Shown here one piece after another: positions 26,625-37,471 of a stretch of DNA of 64,000 nucleotides. Position 1 is the stretch's first letter. Each line of letters begins with the position of its first letter. The notes beneath the pieces are model-generated. The model saw nothing but the letters and a program-made list of their open reading frames with translations. It was not told the DNA's origin and ran no database searches. A program made the position numbers and the translations under genes. The stretch lies in NCBI GenBank assembly GCA_036321625.1, contig CP143259.1, positions 558,001 to 622,000 on the forward strand. The letters run 5' to 3'. The DNA comes from Peptoniphilaceae bacterium AMB_02 (GTDB lineage Bacteria; Bacillota; Clostridia; Tissierellales; Peptoniphilaceae).

Positions 26625-26738
26625 TTTTACCTCCAATTTATTATAAAATAATTATATATCACTTTTTAAAAAATTTCAGCAACTCAAGAATATTTTATTT
26701 TCTTTAAATTATGAAGTATAATGTTATTGGGTGATGAT

Positions 26739-27503
26739 GTGAGTAATAATCTTATAATGTTTTTATCAATTGGTTTTGCAGGAATTGCAACCGGTCTTGG
26801 TGCAATCCCAATTCTTCTTACAGAAAATATCTCCAGAAGACTGCTTGATATTTTACTTGGTTTCGCAGCAGGTATTATGCTTGCGGCTACATCTTTTTCA
26901 TTGATATTACCAAGTATTGAGTTTGGAGGAAAGGACTTTAAAGCTGTTATGATTACATCTGCAGGAATACTTGCGGGAGGAATCTTTTTAGACTTTATGG
27001 ATAAGCACTCTCCTCATGTTCACTTGTTAAATAAAAAAGCAGAAGGTGGAGATTCCGGATCACTTCGTAAAATTTGGCTTTTTGTCATAGCAATTGCACT
27101 TCATAATTTTCCTGAGGGACTTGCTACCGGAGTAGGTTTCGGATCGGGAGATATAAGTAATGGAGTAACCATAGCAATGGGAATCGGAATACAGAATCTT
27201 CCTGAAGGATTGGCGGTTGCTTTAGCATTAAGAAGAGAAAGGTATTCAAAAGGATTTTCTCTCTGGGTAGCTGCACTTACGGGCTTGATTGAACCGGTCG
27301 GAGCACTTTTAGGACTCGTTTTAATAAGAACATTCCAGCCTCTGATGGGTTTCATACTGGCTTTTGCTGCAGGTGCAATGTTATTCGTAATATCGGACGA
27401 AATCATACCGGAGACTCATTCGGGTGGTTTTGAGAGAGAAGCTACCTATGGAGTGATGGTTGGATTTGTAGTAATGTTAATCCTCGATATCTTATTGGGA
27501 TAA
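26739..27503 (+). CDS. ZIP family divalent metal transporter
   Basis: This membrane protein of about 254 residues has eight hydrophobic segments. The ZIP metal-site helices are clear: HNFPEGLATGVGFG in segment 4 and QNLPEGLAVALALRRE in segment 5. ZIP carriers import zinc, iron or manganese; GufA/ZupT-type members are closest in pattern. The start is probably GTG 26739 with GGTGATGAT just upstream. ATG 26721 is in frame and would add six residues but has no ribosome binding site. Confidence 0.88.
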   Translation: MSNNLIMFLSIGFAGIATGLGAIPILLTENISRRLLDILLGFAAGIMLAATSFSLILPSIEFGGKDFKAVMITSAGILAGGIFLDFMDKHSPHVHLLNKKAEGGDSGSLRKIWLFVIAIALHNFPEGLATGVGFGSGDISNGVTIAMGIGIQNLPEGLAVALALRRERYSKGFSLWVAALTGLIEPVGALLGLVLIRTFQPLMGFILAFAAGAMLFVISDEIIPETHSGGFEREATYGVMVGFVVMLILDILLG

Positions 27504-27506
27504 AAA

Positions 27507-27537
27507 GATCGCAAATAGTAAAACTATTTGCGATTTT
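27507..27537 (+). terminator. Palindromic terminator after the ZIP gene
   Basis: ATCGCAAATAGT and ACTATTTGCGAT arms surround AAA(C), followed by four T. The 27-base core is the exact reverse complement of the palindrome after ald at 15790-15816. Coding sequence of a truncated surface protein begins immediately to its right. Confidence 0.75.
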
Positions 27538-30500
27538 GAAGGTTTACAATATGCAAAAAACCTAGAGTGGTTATCACTTGTCAACCAACAACCAAAAAGT
27601 CTAGATCCTATTGCTAGTTGTGAAAACTTAAAGTACTTAGATATAAGAAATAATACGACACTAAAAAGCATAGAAGCTTTAAAGAATCTAAGAAATCTTA
27701 CTACTCTGGATATGCACGCCATTAAGGTAGGGAATTTGGATGCTCTTTCGAATTTGACTAAATTGGAATCATTGGTAGCTTATTCATGTGCCCTAACCGA
27801 TATTAGCGGACTAAGTGAATTGGCTAATATGAGATACCTTGATTTAGGTCATAATGATTTAGAAGATATCAGTGCATTATCTAAAATGAATAAACTGGAG
27901 TATTTAGATATAAGTAGAAGCATGAAGTATGATTATGTAACCGGCACTAAAAAACCTACAATTAAAAATATTGAAGCATTAAAAGAAGCTGAGAATCTTA
28001 AGTTTTTAAGTATGCAATCACATGATATTAGCGATATAACACCGTTAAAAGACATGAGTCAACTAAATACATTATATGCAAATAACAATAAGATCAGTGA
28101 TTGGTCACCTATTTCGGGTTTGAATATTAAAGATATTTTCTCTGCAGGAAATCCTGTTTTCCATACGGGAGAAGTAAATGAGTATTACTATGATTTCGAT
28201 AATCCGGACCAAGATACTGAAATCAAATCGAAGGTAGTAGAAATAGAAAAGTTTGAAGATATTGAAGTTTTAAAAGGTACCAACGCACATGATTTTTTGC
28301 CTGAAACTGTCGGTGTCAGATTAGAAGATATAGAAGTTACAGAACCTGAAGACCCTGATACTCCAATAGATTTTGAGGGAGAATATGTTAACGATACTGA
28401 GATAAGGTTTAAAGTAGTAGATGAAAAAGGTAATTTGATTACAAAAGACTTGAATTTCACTAGATCATCCGATAACCAAGACGGATCAGTACCGGATATG
28501 GAATTCGTAGATGGTTACCTAAGTCTAAAAACCCATGGAGTACAGAGGATTATCAGCATAGGTCTTAATTCAGAAGAATACGAGATGGTAAATACTCATA
28601 AATACTATGAGAAGTATGAATGGCCAAGCGGGAACACCATAGATTATGTTGAAAAATCCAATAGAAGAGTTAAATTAAGTACAAAAGATGAGGATGGGAA
28701 TTACATTTTAAATGATGCAGAAAAAGACGTACTTATTATTAATTTGAAGAAAATCGGTGAAACACCTGAGGAACCAGATGAACCTATAGTTGGAGAAGAA
28801 TATGTTAACGATACTGAGATAAGGTTTAAAGTAGTAGATGAAAAAGGTAATTTGATTACAAAAGACTTGAATTTCACTAGATCATCCGATAACCAAGACG
28901 GATCAGTACCGGATATGGAATTCGTAGATGGTTACCTGAGTCTAAAAACCCATGGAGTACAAAGGATTATCAGCATAGGTCTTAACTCAGAAGAATACGA
29001 GATGGTAAATACTCATAAATACTATGAGAAGTATGAATGGCCAAGCGGAAATACCATAGATTATGTTGAAAAATCCAATAGAAGAGTTAAATTAAGTACA
29101 AAAGATGAGGATGGGAATTACATTTTAAATGATGCAGAAAAAGATGTGCTTATTATTAATTTGAAGAAAATCGGTGAAACACCTGAGGAACCGGATGAAC
29201 CTATAGTTCCATCGGATAATAAGACTTACGCCAATCCTGAGAATATCGTATTTAAGGTAGTTGATGAACAAGGCGAAATAATTAAGAAGATATTGAGTTT
29301 AAACTACAAGGTGATTGCGAAGCTTGTACTGATTATGGATACGAATTTAAAGATGGTTATCTAAAAGTTAGTAATGCTGGAACCACCGGATCTGTTGAAA
29401 TAAAAGTTGAATCCCAGAAATACGATCTCGTTAATAGACATTCTTACACTGAAGATTATGATTGGTCCGAAGGTAAAGCGTTTAAATATATTTACAAAAA
29501 CTATAACAGAATACAACTAAAAGAAAAAGATTCTGACGGAAATTATATAATCCCTGAGGATAAAGAAGATTTCTTGATTATTACTCTTAAAGAAAAATCA
29601 GTTGATGAATCTAGCTCCATACCTATACATCTGAGCTCTATGAAGAGTTCAGGTAAAATAAGAGAAGAAAATAACAATAATGAATTCACGGAAAGATATC
29701 CCGTAACATGGGATGAGGGAACGCCGGAATACACAGCTACGACTGGAGAGTATGTATTTAAAGGAACATTAACTACACCTAAAGGCGTATCGAATCCGGA
29801 TAATCTTCAAGCTCAGCTTAAAGTTATCATCAAAAAGACTAATGATGAAACGCCTAAAGAAGATATCATTAAGGTCGATAATTCGGATTCTCAGGTTCCT
29901 GAAGGTTATGCAGAAGTTATATTTAAAGCGGGAAGTAATGGAAAACTGAATGGTATAAGCAGATTTTTCGTTAAGATAGCGTCAAATGTAAAATTGAGTA
30001 GTATAGAAATTCCAAAGATAGTGCCCAATAAAGGTTATGCAATAGCCAAAACTCCATGGAATCCTGATTTAGATGCTGAGCATATTATTAAGCAGAATAT
30101 TAGCTTTACAGCTCAATATAAAAAGGAATCTACTAATGGAACCGGAATAGGGAATGTAAATGACAGCAATTTAATAGATGACAAGGTGCAAGAACAAAAA
30201 CCAAGTCGCGGATCTGAAGTAATTGCCGGCAAAGATAGGATTTTAACGGCAATAGAAGTTTCAAATAAATACTTTAGAAGTGCTGAAACAGTAGTTTTAG
30301 CAAGGGCTGATATCTATCCTGATGCATTATCGGCAAGTCTTCTTGCCAAGCTGAAATCAGCACCAATGCTACTTAATCCAAATGATAAATTAGATGATTC
30401 TGTAAGAAGTGAAATTGAAAGATTGGGTGCAGAGAAGATAATTATTGTTGGTGGATTAAACTCCATTAGTCAAGAAGTTGAAGACGAATTAAAAGCATTA

Positions 30501-31091
30501 GGGCTAGAGATTGAGAGGTTAAGCGGTTCTGACAGGTATAAGACTTCTGCGGCAATTGCTAAGAAAATTATTGAAATAAAAGGGTCTATCTCCAAAGCAA
30601 TAATTAGCTCGGGTGAAGATTTTCCTGATGCACTGAGTAGTTCACAATTGGCTGTAAAAGAAGATATGCCTATACTCTTAGTTAAACTAAATGATATAGA
30701 TGAAGAAGTGATGAGTATTTTAGGAAATGGCTTAAATGAAATTGTAATAGCCGGTGGAGAAAATAGCATCAGTACTTCATTACAATCTAAACTTATAGGG
30801 AATGTTACAAGGCTTTCAGGAAAAGATAGATATGAAACTGCAAAGGCAATTGCTGAATATACCTATAGCAGTACTAATAAAGCTTTTATTGCCTCAGGTG
30901 AAATATTTGCAGATGCGCTTGTTATTGGATCTGTAACTCACCTTGAAAATGCTCCTATATTGTTAACTAAAGGAACAAATGCTCCAAAAGTCACTTTAGA
31001 CTACTTAAATGTGAAGGATGTTAAAAAAATTATGATTGTCGGTGGAACCAGCACAATCCGTAATTCAACTATATCAGAATTGGTAAAGTAG
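27538..31091 (+). pseudogene. LRR surface protein with CWB2 anchor, 5' truncated and frameshifted
   Basis: Leucine-rich repeat coding starts at about 27538, directly after the ZIP terminator, with no start codon, ribosome binding site or signal peptide. The first ATG (27712) is inside the repeats. Internalin-like LRRs run to about 28130. Two near-identical 417-bp repeats follow (28384-28800 and 28801-29217), then a third, diverged one. At about 29284 a one-base loss shifts the frame; reading from GAA 29286 restores the third repeat and leads to three CWB2 repeats (about 30200-31088) that would anchor the protein to the wall. It probably makes no exported product as it stands. Confidence 0.85.
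28384..29217 (+). repeat. Two tandem 417-bp coding repeats
   Basis: Units 28384-28800 and 28801-29217 encode 139 residues each, with identical protein sequence over almost the whole unit and only a few synonymous differences. Each unit starts YVNDTEIRFKVVDEKG and ends in an acidic proline linker. This is a recent intragenic duplication. Confidence 0.9.
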
Positions 31092-31120
31092 AAAGACTTT
31101 AATTAATTAGATAAATAAGC

Positions 31121-31154
31121 GCCTGGCGAGCCAGATTGGTTAGTCAGGCTTTTT
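31121..31154 (+). terminator. Intrinsic terminator after the truncated LRR gene
   Basis: GCCTG and CAGGC arms (31121-31149), with an inner CCA/TGG pairing, are followed by five T. The remaining spacer up to 31387 is AT-rich with no ORF. Confidence 0.6.
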
Positions 31155-31387
31155 ATTGGATATTTTAATTATATGCCAGGGGGGATTATAAAGGTTTCTT
31201 ATTAATAAGTGTATTGCATAAAAATAATTAATTGTTAATACTTATAACAAATGTATATAATTAGGTATGTAAAGAAATCAGTAATTAGCTATATTTGATA
31301 GTATTAATATCGCAAGCTAAAAGTAAAAGGGAGGTGAAAACTGGCATTTTAAATACTGATTGATAAAATAATAAATGGAGGGATAAA

Positions 31388-34300
31388 ATGAAGAAGAACT
31401 TTTTAGCTCTACTATTATGCGCAATTATGATTTTGAACCCTATTATTGGAACTGCAGATATAATTGTAGAGACTGATACCATATCTGTACAAGGTGTAGA
31501 TGCAAATGAATTTGAATATAACCCTGAAACACAAACTATTACAGGATATAAGGGAACAGATATTGATATAGAAATACCGGACAGTATCTATGGGACTGTT
31601 ATTAAACACATAGGCAATGGAGCTTTTGGACGAAAAAGCCTCACATCAGTAATTATACCTAATGGAATCGAAACTATAGGTGACTCTGCATTTGCTAGCA
31701 ATAATCTGGAAATGCTGGTTTTACCAGAATCCATAGTGAGAATAGGAAGAGCATCTTTTGGTGTCAATGTGAGATTAAAAGAGGTATATCTAAACGAGGG
31801 TCTAGAGTATATAGGACAACAAGCTTTCATAAGGAATTCCGCTTTAGTGGGGGCTGTTGAAATCCCTTCTACCGTTCACACTGTGATGACTACGGCTTTT
31901 GATAGAACAGGGATTACTACTTTAAAAATCAAAGGAGACAATAATTCTACACCAATTGTCCTAAAGTCTGTTCTATCAAGGACTTTGACCGATGTAGTAT
32001 TAGAAAATCCATATAAAAAAGTAATAGTTCATTTTAATACTTTTGGTTGTGATGAAAAAACGAATACCATAAATCTAGGAACTGTAGAGACAACGAGCAA
32101 TAATATTGATGCTTTAAGGACTGAAATAGAGGAAAATATTAAATCAACTATTGCTGCTACTTATGTAAATAAATCAGATAATACAGGAGAAAGCGATATT
32201 TTGATTGAGTTTCCTGTAATTTGGGACTATAGTAATGCAGATTTTACTCAGGACGAGTTCGAGATTATAGGACAATCGGAAAAACTATCCAATGATCTTT
32301 TTGAAACTATTGAAGGGTATACATCTCCACAACCTGATGCTTGTAAATCTAATAATATTTTTAAACTGAAAGTTAAAGTTCTAAATACGGAAATAGCAAA
32401 TTGGGATGAAAAGGATTTTAATTATGATACCTTTGAATACAAAGGAAATATGCAAGTTCCAGTGACTAAATGGGGTATTTCGGGGTTATCAGAATCAGGA
32501 CTTGAGAAACTTAAAACAAATCCGGATATGTTAATTCCTAAGACATTTAGCCTAGACAATGGCGAAGAACCTGAAGAAAAACCAGTTGAAGGCATCATTA
32601 ATAATGCATTTTCAGATATTAAGATTAATTCCGTTGTATTTCCTCAAACGATAGGAGAATATGACTTTATAATCCAAGATGCTGCCTTTAGAAACTCAGG
32701 GTTAAAATCTGTGGTGTTAAGTGAAGGAGTTAAAGCCATAGGATCATATGCATTTTATGGTAATGAGCTTGATGAATTAGTGATTCCATCAACGGTGCTA
32801 TCGATAGGTAACTCAGCTTTTCAAAACAATAATATTGAATCTCTAATCATTAGTGACGATGTAGATAAAATTCAAATAGATAATTATTCTTTTGCAAATA
32901 ATAAGCTGAAAGAAGTTAAATTACCTTATTCTATATTTAAATTTTTAAAATATGTATTTAAAGGTAATCCGGGTTTAGAAAAACTTGATTCTGAGGATCT
33001 TGAAGAAAATGATCCTGAAGGTACCGGTGTGGTGTACTTATATACTAGAAATAAAGCTCATCTCGGAACTGAAACATATATTGCATTAAGTAAGTATCAT
33101 AAAATAATAAATACCGCAGAGGGTGTTGATAGATCCACGCTTTGGGAAACGATAAGAAAAGCTAATGCTATAGATTTAAATGATTACAAAGAAGAGGCTG
33201 TTAATGAATTTAGTGATGTTTTAATAGCTTCTAAGAAAGTGTTTTTTGATTCCGAATCAACTCAAGATCAGATTGACAATGCAAATAATAGTTTAATGGA
33301 AGCTACTGGAAAACTAAGGGCTAGCAGTGCTGACAAAACAGCTTTAAGAGATTTGATTAATAGAGCTGAGGAATTTGTTGAAGAATTGTTTACTGTAGAG
33401 AGCTATGAAGATTTGAAAAATGCGGTGGTTGGAGCAAAAGAAGTATCTAAAAATATTGATGCCACTACTGAAGATGTAAATGATGCGATTTCAAAACTTC
33501 AAAATGCTATAGATAGATTAGAAATTTCGGAAAACGCGTATTATACAGTTACAGACTTTAGTTATGAAGGTAATACGATTACAGGATTTTCTGAATCAGG
33601 CAAGGAAAAGTTTAAAGTTAATAAAGATGTATATCTTCCTGATGAAAATGCCGATGGAACACCGATTGAAATAATTGGTGTTAGAGCATTTAGAATGGAC
33701 GATCAGTATGTGGAATATGGAACTGATGTTGTAAGCTCACCATATGGAATTAAAAACCTTAGATTGCCAAAAGGTTTAAAAAGAATTGAAGAAGATGCTT
33801 TTAGGGTAAATAATCTAGGAAATGTAGAGCTTCCTAAGACTCTTGAATATATAGGAAACTCGGCATTTAACGGAAACCAACTTACGGAAATACTAATACC
33901 TGACAACGTTAAAGAACTAGGACTTGGGGCTTTTTCATTGAATTTGCTAAAAAAGGTTACATTATCCAAGAGCTTAACTGAAATAGCCGATGGAGCTTTC
34001 TCTAGAAATATTCATTTAAAGAATATAGACTTACATGAAGGATTAACAGTTATTGGAGCTTCATCTTTTATGGGCGCTCCACTGACAGAACTCCATATAC
34101 CTTCCAGTGTAACAGAGATAAAATCAAGAGCATTCAGTTCACACAGACTTGAAAAATTGAAGGTGCCGGGGACTGTGAAAACTATTGGAAACTATGCTTT
34201 TGAACAAAATACTAAATTCAGAACATTGACTGAGGTCGACTTGAGGAATGGAATAGAAGAGATAGGAAACTATGCTTTTAGAAACGGATTGATTATCCAG

Positions 34301-35599
34301 ACAGAACTTCCAAAATCACTAATAAAAATAGGTAACTATTCATTTAGGGGTAATCAAGATAGTAATAAGAATGAAGTAATAGTAAAACTCTATACCTCAA
34401 ATGAAGAACATCTTAGTTTTAATAATGATAATTCACTAAAAGCACAAGAAGTAATCTACGACCCAAATGTACTCGATAAAAATCTATTGGATGAATTAGG
34501 GATTATATTGGAGAAAGCTAAGCTGATAGATAAGAACAAATACACAGCTAAATCTTATGAAGCTTTAAATAATGCAATAAATGAAGCAAATCAAATCTTA
34601 GGAGAAAAAACAACTGATGATGATATAAAAGCTGTAATAAACAGTATTAGTGATGCTATAAGCAAATTAGTCGAAAAACCAAAACCTAAACCATCAAAGG
34701 ATATAGAGGAGGAAGATAAGGACCTGGATAATAGTGCAAAGATTACTCAAATTGCCGGTGAGAACCGATATAAAACAGCAATTGAAATTAGTTCTAAGAG
34801 ATTTAACAAAGCTGAGAATATTATACTGGTTTCAGGAAAGGATTTTGCAGATGCGTTAACAGCACAGCCCTTAACTCAAGTTTATAATGGACCATTATTA
34901 CTGAGTTCTTCAGGAGATGTTCAGGAAGATATATTAGCGGAGATACAAAGACTCGGTGCAAAAAATATAATCGTTGTAGGTGGAACTAATTCGGTTACAG
35001 AGGAAGAATTAGATAGCTATGATATGGGTATCAAAAGAATAGCTGGTATCGATAGATATGAAACAGCTGAATATGTTGCAAGATTAATTCTAGAGAACTT
35101 AGGCAATAAAGACAAGGTAATAATAGCAGATGGTAGAAATTATCCAGATGCACTAAGTATTGCCCCATATGCAACTAAGGAAGGGATACCGATTCTGCTT
35201 TCAAAAGGGAATGTTCTATCAGAAGGACAGAGAAGACTAATCGAAGAATACGGAATAAAAGAAGCTATAATTGTTGGCGGAATAAATTCAGTAGGTAATG
35301 AAATTGAGAGTTTATTTGAAAAGACAACTAGAATTGCAGGAACAGATAGATATGAAACGGCAGCCAAGATTGCAGGAACATATTTTGCTGATTCCAAAGA
35401 AGTCTTTATAGCAAGCGGTGAGAATTATCCTGACGCATTGGTGGTAAGTTATTATGCTTCATATAAGAATGCACCAATTTTACTTTCTGTAAAAGATTAT
35501 ATACCAATGACAACTAAAAATTATATTTTGGATATGCATATTCAAAATATAATATTAGTTGGTGGACAAAATACAATCAATAGCAAAATATATCAATAA
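31388..35599 (+). CDS. BspA-type LRR surface protein with FIVAR and CWB2 domains
   Basis: The 1,403-residue protein starts with a signal peptide (about 1-25, MKKNFLALLLCAIMILNP). BspA-like LRR_5 repeats lie at about 55-180, 400-520 and 740-1010, with IGNGAFGRKSLTSVIIPNG as a typical unit. Three FIVAR-type helical modules start near residues 580, 648 and 1030. A charged linker precedes three CWB2 repeats from about 1118 to the end (RIAGIDRYETAEYVARLI), which bind anionic wall polymer non-covalently. It is exported and wall-bound; adhesion to host or matrix proteins is an inference from BspA relatives. GGAGGG precedes the ATG. Confidence 0.92.
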   Translation: MKKNFLALLLCAIMILNPIIGTADIIVETDTISVQGVDANEFEYNPETQTITGYKGTDIDIEIPDSIYGTVIKHIGNGAFGRKSLTSVIIPNGIETIGDSAFASNNLEMLVLPESIVRIGRASFGVNVRLKEVYLNEGLEYIGQQAFIRNSALVGAVEIPSTVHTVMTTAFDRTGITTLKIKGDNNSTPIVLKSVLSRTLTDVVLENPYKKVIVHFNTFGCDEKTNTINLGTVETTSNNIDALRTEIEENIKSTIAATYVNKSDNTGESDILIEFPVIWDYSNADFTQDEFEIIGQSEKLSNDLFETIEGYTSPQPDACKSNNIFKLKVKVLNTEIANWDEKDFNYDTFEYKGNMQVPVTKWGISGLSESGLEKLKTNPDMLIPKTFSLDNGEEPEEKPVEGIINNAFSDIKINSVVFPQTIGEYDFIIQDAAFRNSGLKSVVLSEGVKAIGSYAFYGNELDELVIPSTVLSIGNSAFQNNNIESLIISDDVDKIQIDNYSFANNKLKEVKLPYSIFKFLKYVFKGNPGLEKLDSEDLEENDPEGTGVVYLYTRNKAHLGTETYIALSKYHKIINTAEGVDRSTLWETIRKANAIDLNDYKEEAVNEFSDVLIASKKVFFDSESTQDQIDNANNSLMEATGKLRASSADKTALRDLINRAEEFVEELFTVESYEDLKNAVVGAKEVSKNIDATTEDVNDAISKLQNAIDRLEISENAYYTVTDFSYEGNTITGFSESGKEKFKVNKDVYLPDENADGTPIEIIGVRAFRMDDQYVEYGTDVVSSPYGIKNLRLPKGLKRIEEDAFRVNNLGNVELPKTLEYIGNSAFNGNQLTEILIPDNVKELGLGAFSLNLLKKVTLSKSLTEIADGAFSRNIHLKNIDLHEGLTVIGASSFMGAPLTELHIPSSVTEIKSRAFSSHRLEKLKVPGTVKTIGNYAFEQNTKFRTLTEVDLRNGIEEIGNYAFRNGLIIQTELPKSLIKIGNYSFRGNQDSNKNEVIVKLYTSNEEHLSFNNDNSLKAQEVIYDPNVLDKNLLDELGIILEKAKLIDKNKYTAKSYEALNNAINEANQILGEKTTDDDIKAVINSISDAISKLVEKPKPKPSKDIEEEDKDLDNSAKITQIAGENRYKTAIEISSKRFNKAENIILVSGKDFADALTAQPLTQVYNGPLLLSSSGDVQEDILAEIQRLGAKNIIVVGGTNSVTEEELDSYDMGIKRIAGIDRYETAEYVARLILENLGNKDKVIIADGRNYPDALSIAPYATKEGIPILLSKGNVLSEGQRRLIEEYGIKEAIIVGGINSVGNEIESLFEKTTRIAGTDRYETAAKIAGTYFADSKEVFIASGENYPDALVVSYYASYKNAPILLSVKDYIPMTTKNYILDMHIQNIILVGGQNTINSKIYQ

Positions 35600-35740
35600 T
35601 ATACTTTGGATTGTAAAAATAGAATTTAATTAAATGTTTTAATTCTTAAAACTAATGACCTCTAGTTCTATACCTGTTATGACAATAAAACTTTAAAAGG
35701 TCTGAAAATAGATTCAAATCATAAATGAAGTAAATAAATA

Positions 35741-35790
35741 TAAAAGGTGCTGAATTGGCTATATATTGTCCAATGCAGTACCTTTTTAAT
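35741..35790. terminator. Terminator between convergent genes
   Basis: AAAGGTGCTGAATTGG pairs with CCAATGCAGTACCTTT with few mismatches, then T-rich sequence. It can serve the surface protein gene and the minus-strand peptidase gene. Confidence 0.75.
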
Positions 35791-35801
35791 TGACTATGAA
35801 G

Positions 35802-36833
35802 TTAGAAAATTTTTGACAATATATCCTCGATTGCATAACAAGTATACCCATTTCTACCGGTTACTGTTTCGGAGTTGAAAAGTGAACTTAAGACGCTTTC
35901 ATAGACTGACTCGCTTACTGCTTGAAAAACTATATCGATTAAATCATCGCTAATTCTTTTTATGTCGATTATTTCCTTTGTTTCATGTAGAATGGTGTTC
36001 GCAGTAGAAAAAGAAATAACGAGTTCACCACTTCCGTTAGACACAAAGGAACCAGTCTTGCAAAGACCTACAATCGCTCTTTTTGAAATTCTAAGTAATT
36101 GCCTTTCATTTAGTGGAACATCAGTGGCTATAATGACTATTACAGAACCTTTATCGGGTTCGTTGATACTTTGGACCATGTATTTTTCGGATAAATTTTG
36201 ACCATTAATTATGAGATCTTCATATCTTCCGTGATTGGTAAGGACTAATGTTCCTAATGTATATTCATTCTCGTCGATTTCAAAAATTCTGGAAGATGAA
36301 CCGATACCACCCTTTAATCCATGACATCTCATACCACGTCCGGCACCGACAGATCCCTCTTCAAAAACTTTCTTTGAATCTTTTATCGCCTCAAAGACAT
36401 CAGAATTTTTTATGCTAAGACTTCTTATATTATTCAATTTCATATCATTACATTCACAAACGAGAGGATTAACAGTGCCCGTTGTTTCGCCTATTGAAGG
36501 GTTTTGTTCCAACATGTATTCTACCAAAGCAGATGCTGCTGTTCCAACGCTTAGGGTATTAGTAAGAATTATCGGTGTTTCAAGAGTTCCGAGTTCATTA
36601 ATTTGCATTAGGCCGATACTTTTTCCAAAACCGTTTATCACATGAGTTGCTGCCAATAGTTTCTTTTTAAATATATTTTCTTCGCGTGGTATGATTGCGG
36701 TTACCCCCGTTTGAATATCACCTGAAGCAAGAGTACAATGTCCGACCTTTATACCCTCTACATCTGAGATAAGGTTTAGATTACCATGTTTAAGCTTTCC
36801 TGTATCTATATTCAGTTCTTTAGTAAGTCCCAT
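35802..36833 (-). CDS. P1/S58 family peptidase (DmpA/L-aminopeptidase-esterase type)
   Basis: The 343-residue protein belongs to the DmpA/BapA N-terminal-nucleophile family. These precursors cleave themselves before a Ser/Thr to give two chains, then act as aminopeptidases on short peptides. The likely processing site is in CHGLKGGIGSSSRIFE, where GIG precedes the Ser nucleophile. The N-terminal signature is ISDVEGIKVGHCT. No signal peptide, so cytoplasmic. AAGGAG precedes the ATG. Peptide breakdown fits an amino-acid fermenter. The exact substrate is unknown. Confidence 0.9.
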   Translation of the reverse strand: MGLTKELNIDTGKLKHGNLNLISDVEGIKVGHCTLASGDIQTGVTAIIPREENIFKKKLLAATHVINGFGKSIGLMQINELGTLETPIILTNTLSVGTAASALVEYMLEQNPSIGETTGTVNPLVCECNDMKLNNIRSLSIKNSDVFEAIKDSKKVFEEGSVGAGRGMRCHGLKGGIGSSSRIFEIDENEYTLGTLVLTNHGRYEDLIINGQNLSEKYMVQSINEPDKGSVIVIIATDVPLNERQLLRISKRAIVGLCKTGSFVSNGSGELVISFSTANTILHETKEIIDIKRISDDLIDIVFQAVSESVYESVLSSLFNSETVTGRNGYTCYAIEDILSKIF

Positions 36834-37186
36834 AATATGCTCCTTTTTATCAAAATAATTAAGAGTTTTCTATCCTACTTGAATTATAGCATATTTGGAA
36901 TTTTATAAGTCCGTTATTAGAACTATTAAGTTTTATGTTTAAGCAATCTAGTTTTAAATTCTCGTAAAAAATCTAATTAATGTCGAGAAAAATTTATAAT
37001 AGGTTGAAATAATTTATTTTTTCTCTGAGTAAGCTAAAAAAATTTTAATATAATAATAATGTACTATATATCAAGAAAACTAAATATTTGGGGCGAAAAC
37101 TTAAAAAAGATTACAATTCAATCTCCAACATTACAATTTTGTGATATAATCATAGGGTATTTTATGTTAGTATAGTAGGTGAAGAA
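36834..37186. other. Gene-free divergent spacer
   Basis: AT-rich intergenic region between the minus-strand peptidase and the DUF503 gene. A TATAAT at about 37143-37148 lacks a convincing -35 box. No ORF, RNA gene or long repeat is seen. Confidence 0.5.
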
Positions 37187-37465
37187 TTGTTTTTCGCAAA
37201 ATATATATATAGAATGAGATTATTTAATTCCAACTCTTTAAAAGATAAGAGGAGCTTAAGGAGCAGTATTATAAAGAAGATTCAGAATAGATATAATATT
37301 GCAATAGCTGAAGTGGGAGACCAAGATGTACATAATAGTCTCTTATTAGCATGTGCAAATGTAAGTTATGATCAGGTAAATTTAGAGAAAACATATTATT
37401 CGATACTGGATTTTATAGAAACATATGACCTGGAAGTATATGAAACGGATTATTTGGAGTATTGA
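37187..37465 (+). CDS. DUF503 family protein (YlxP-like)
   Basis: The 92-residue protein matches the YlxP/DUF503 family: a short ferredoxin-like protein with LFNSNSLKDKRSLRSSIIKK and the conserved AEVGDQD stretch. In Bacillus, ylxP lies in the nusA-infB-rbfA operon and is linked to ribosome maturation; here it is next to nth. The start is TTG at 37187 after AGGTGAAG. The molecular role is not established. Confidence 0.8.
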   Translation: MFFAKYIYRMRLFNSNSLKDKRSLRSSIIKKIQNRYNIAIAEVGDQDVHNSLLLACANVSYDQVNLEKTYYSILDFIETYDLEVYETDYLEY

Positions 37466-37471
37466 TTATAG

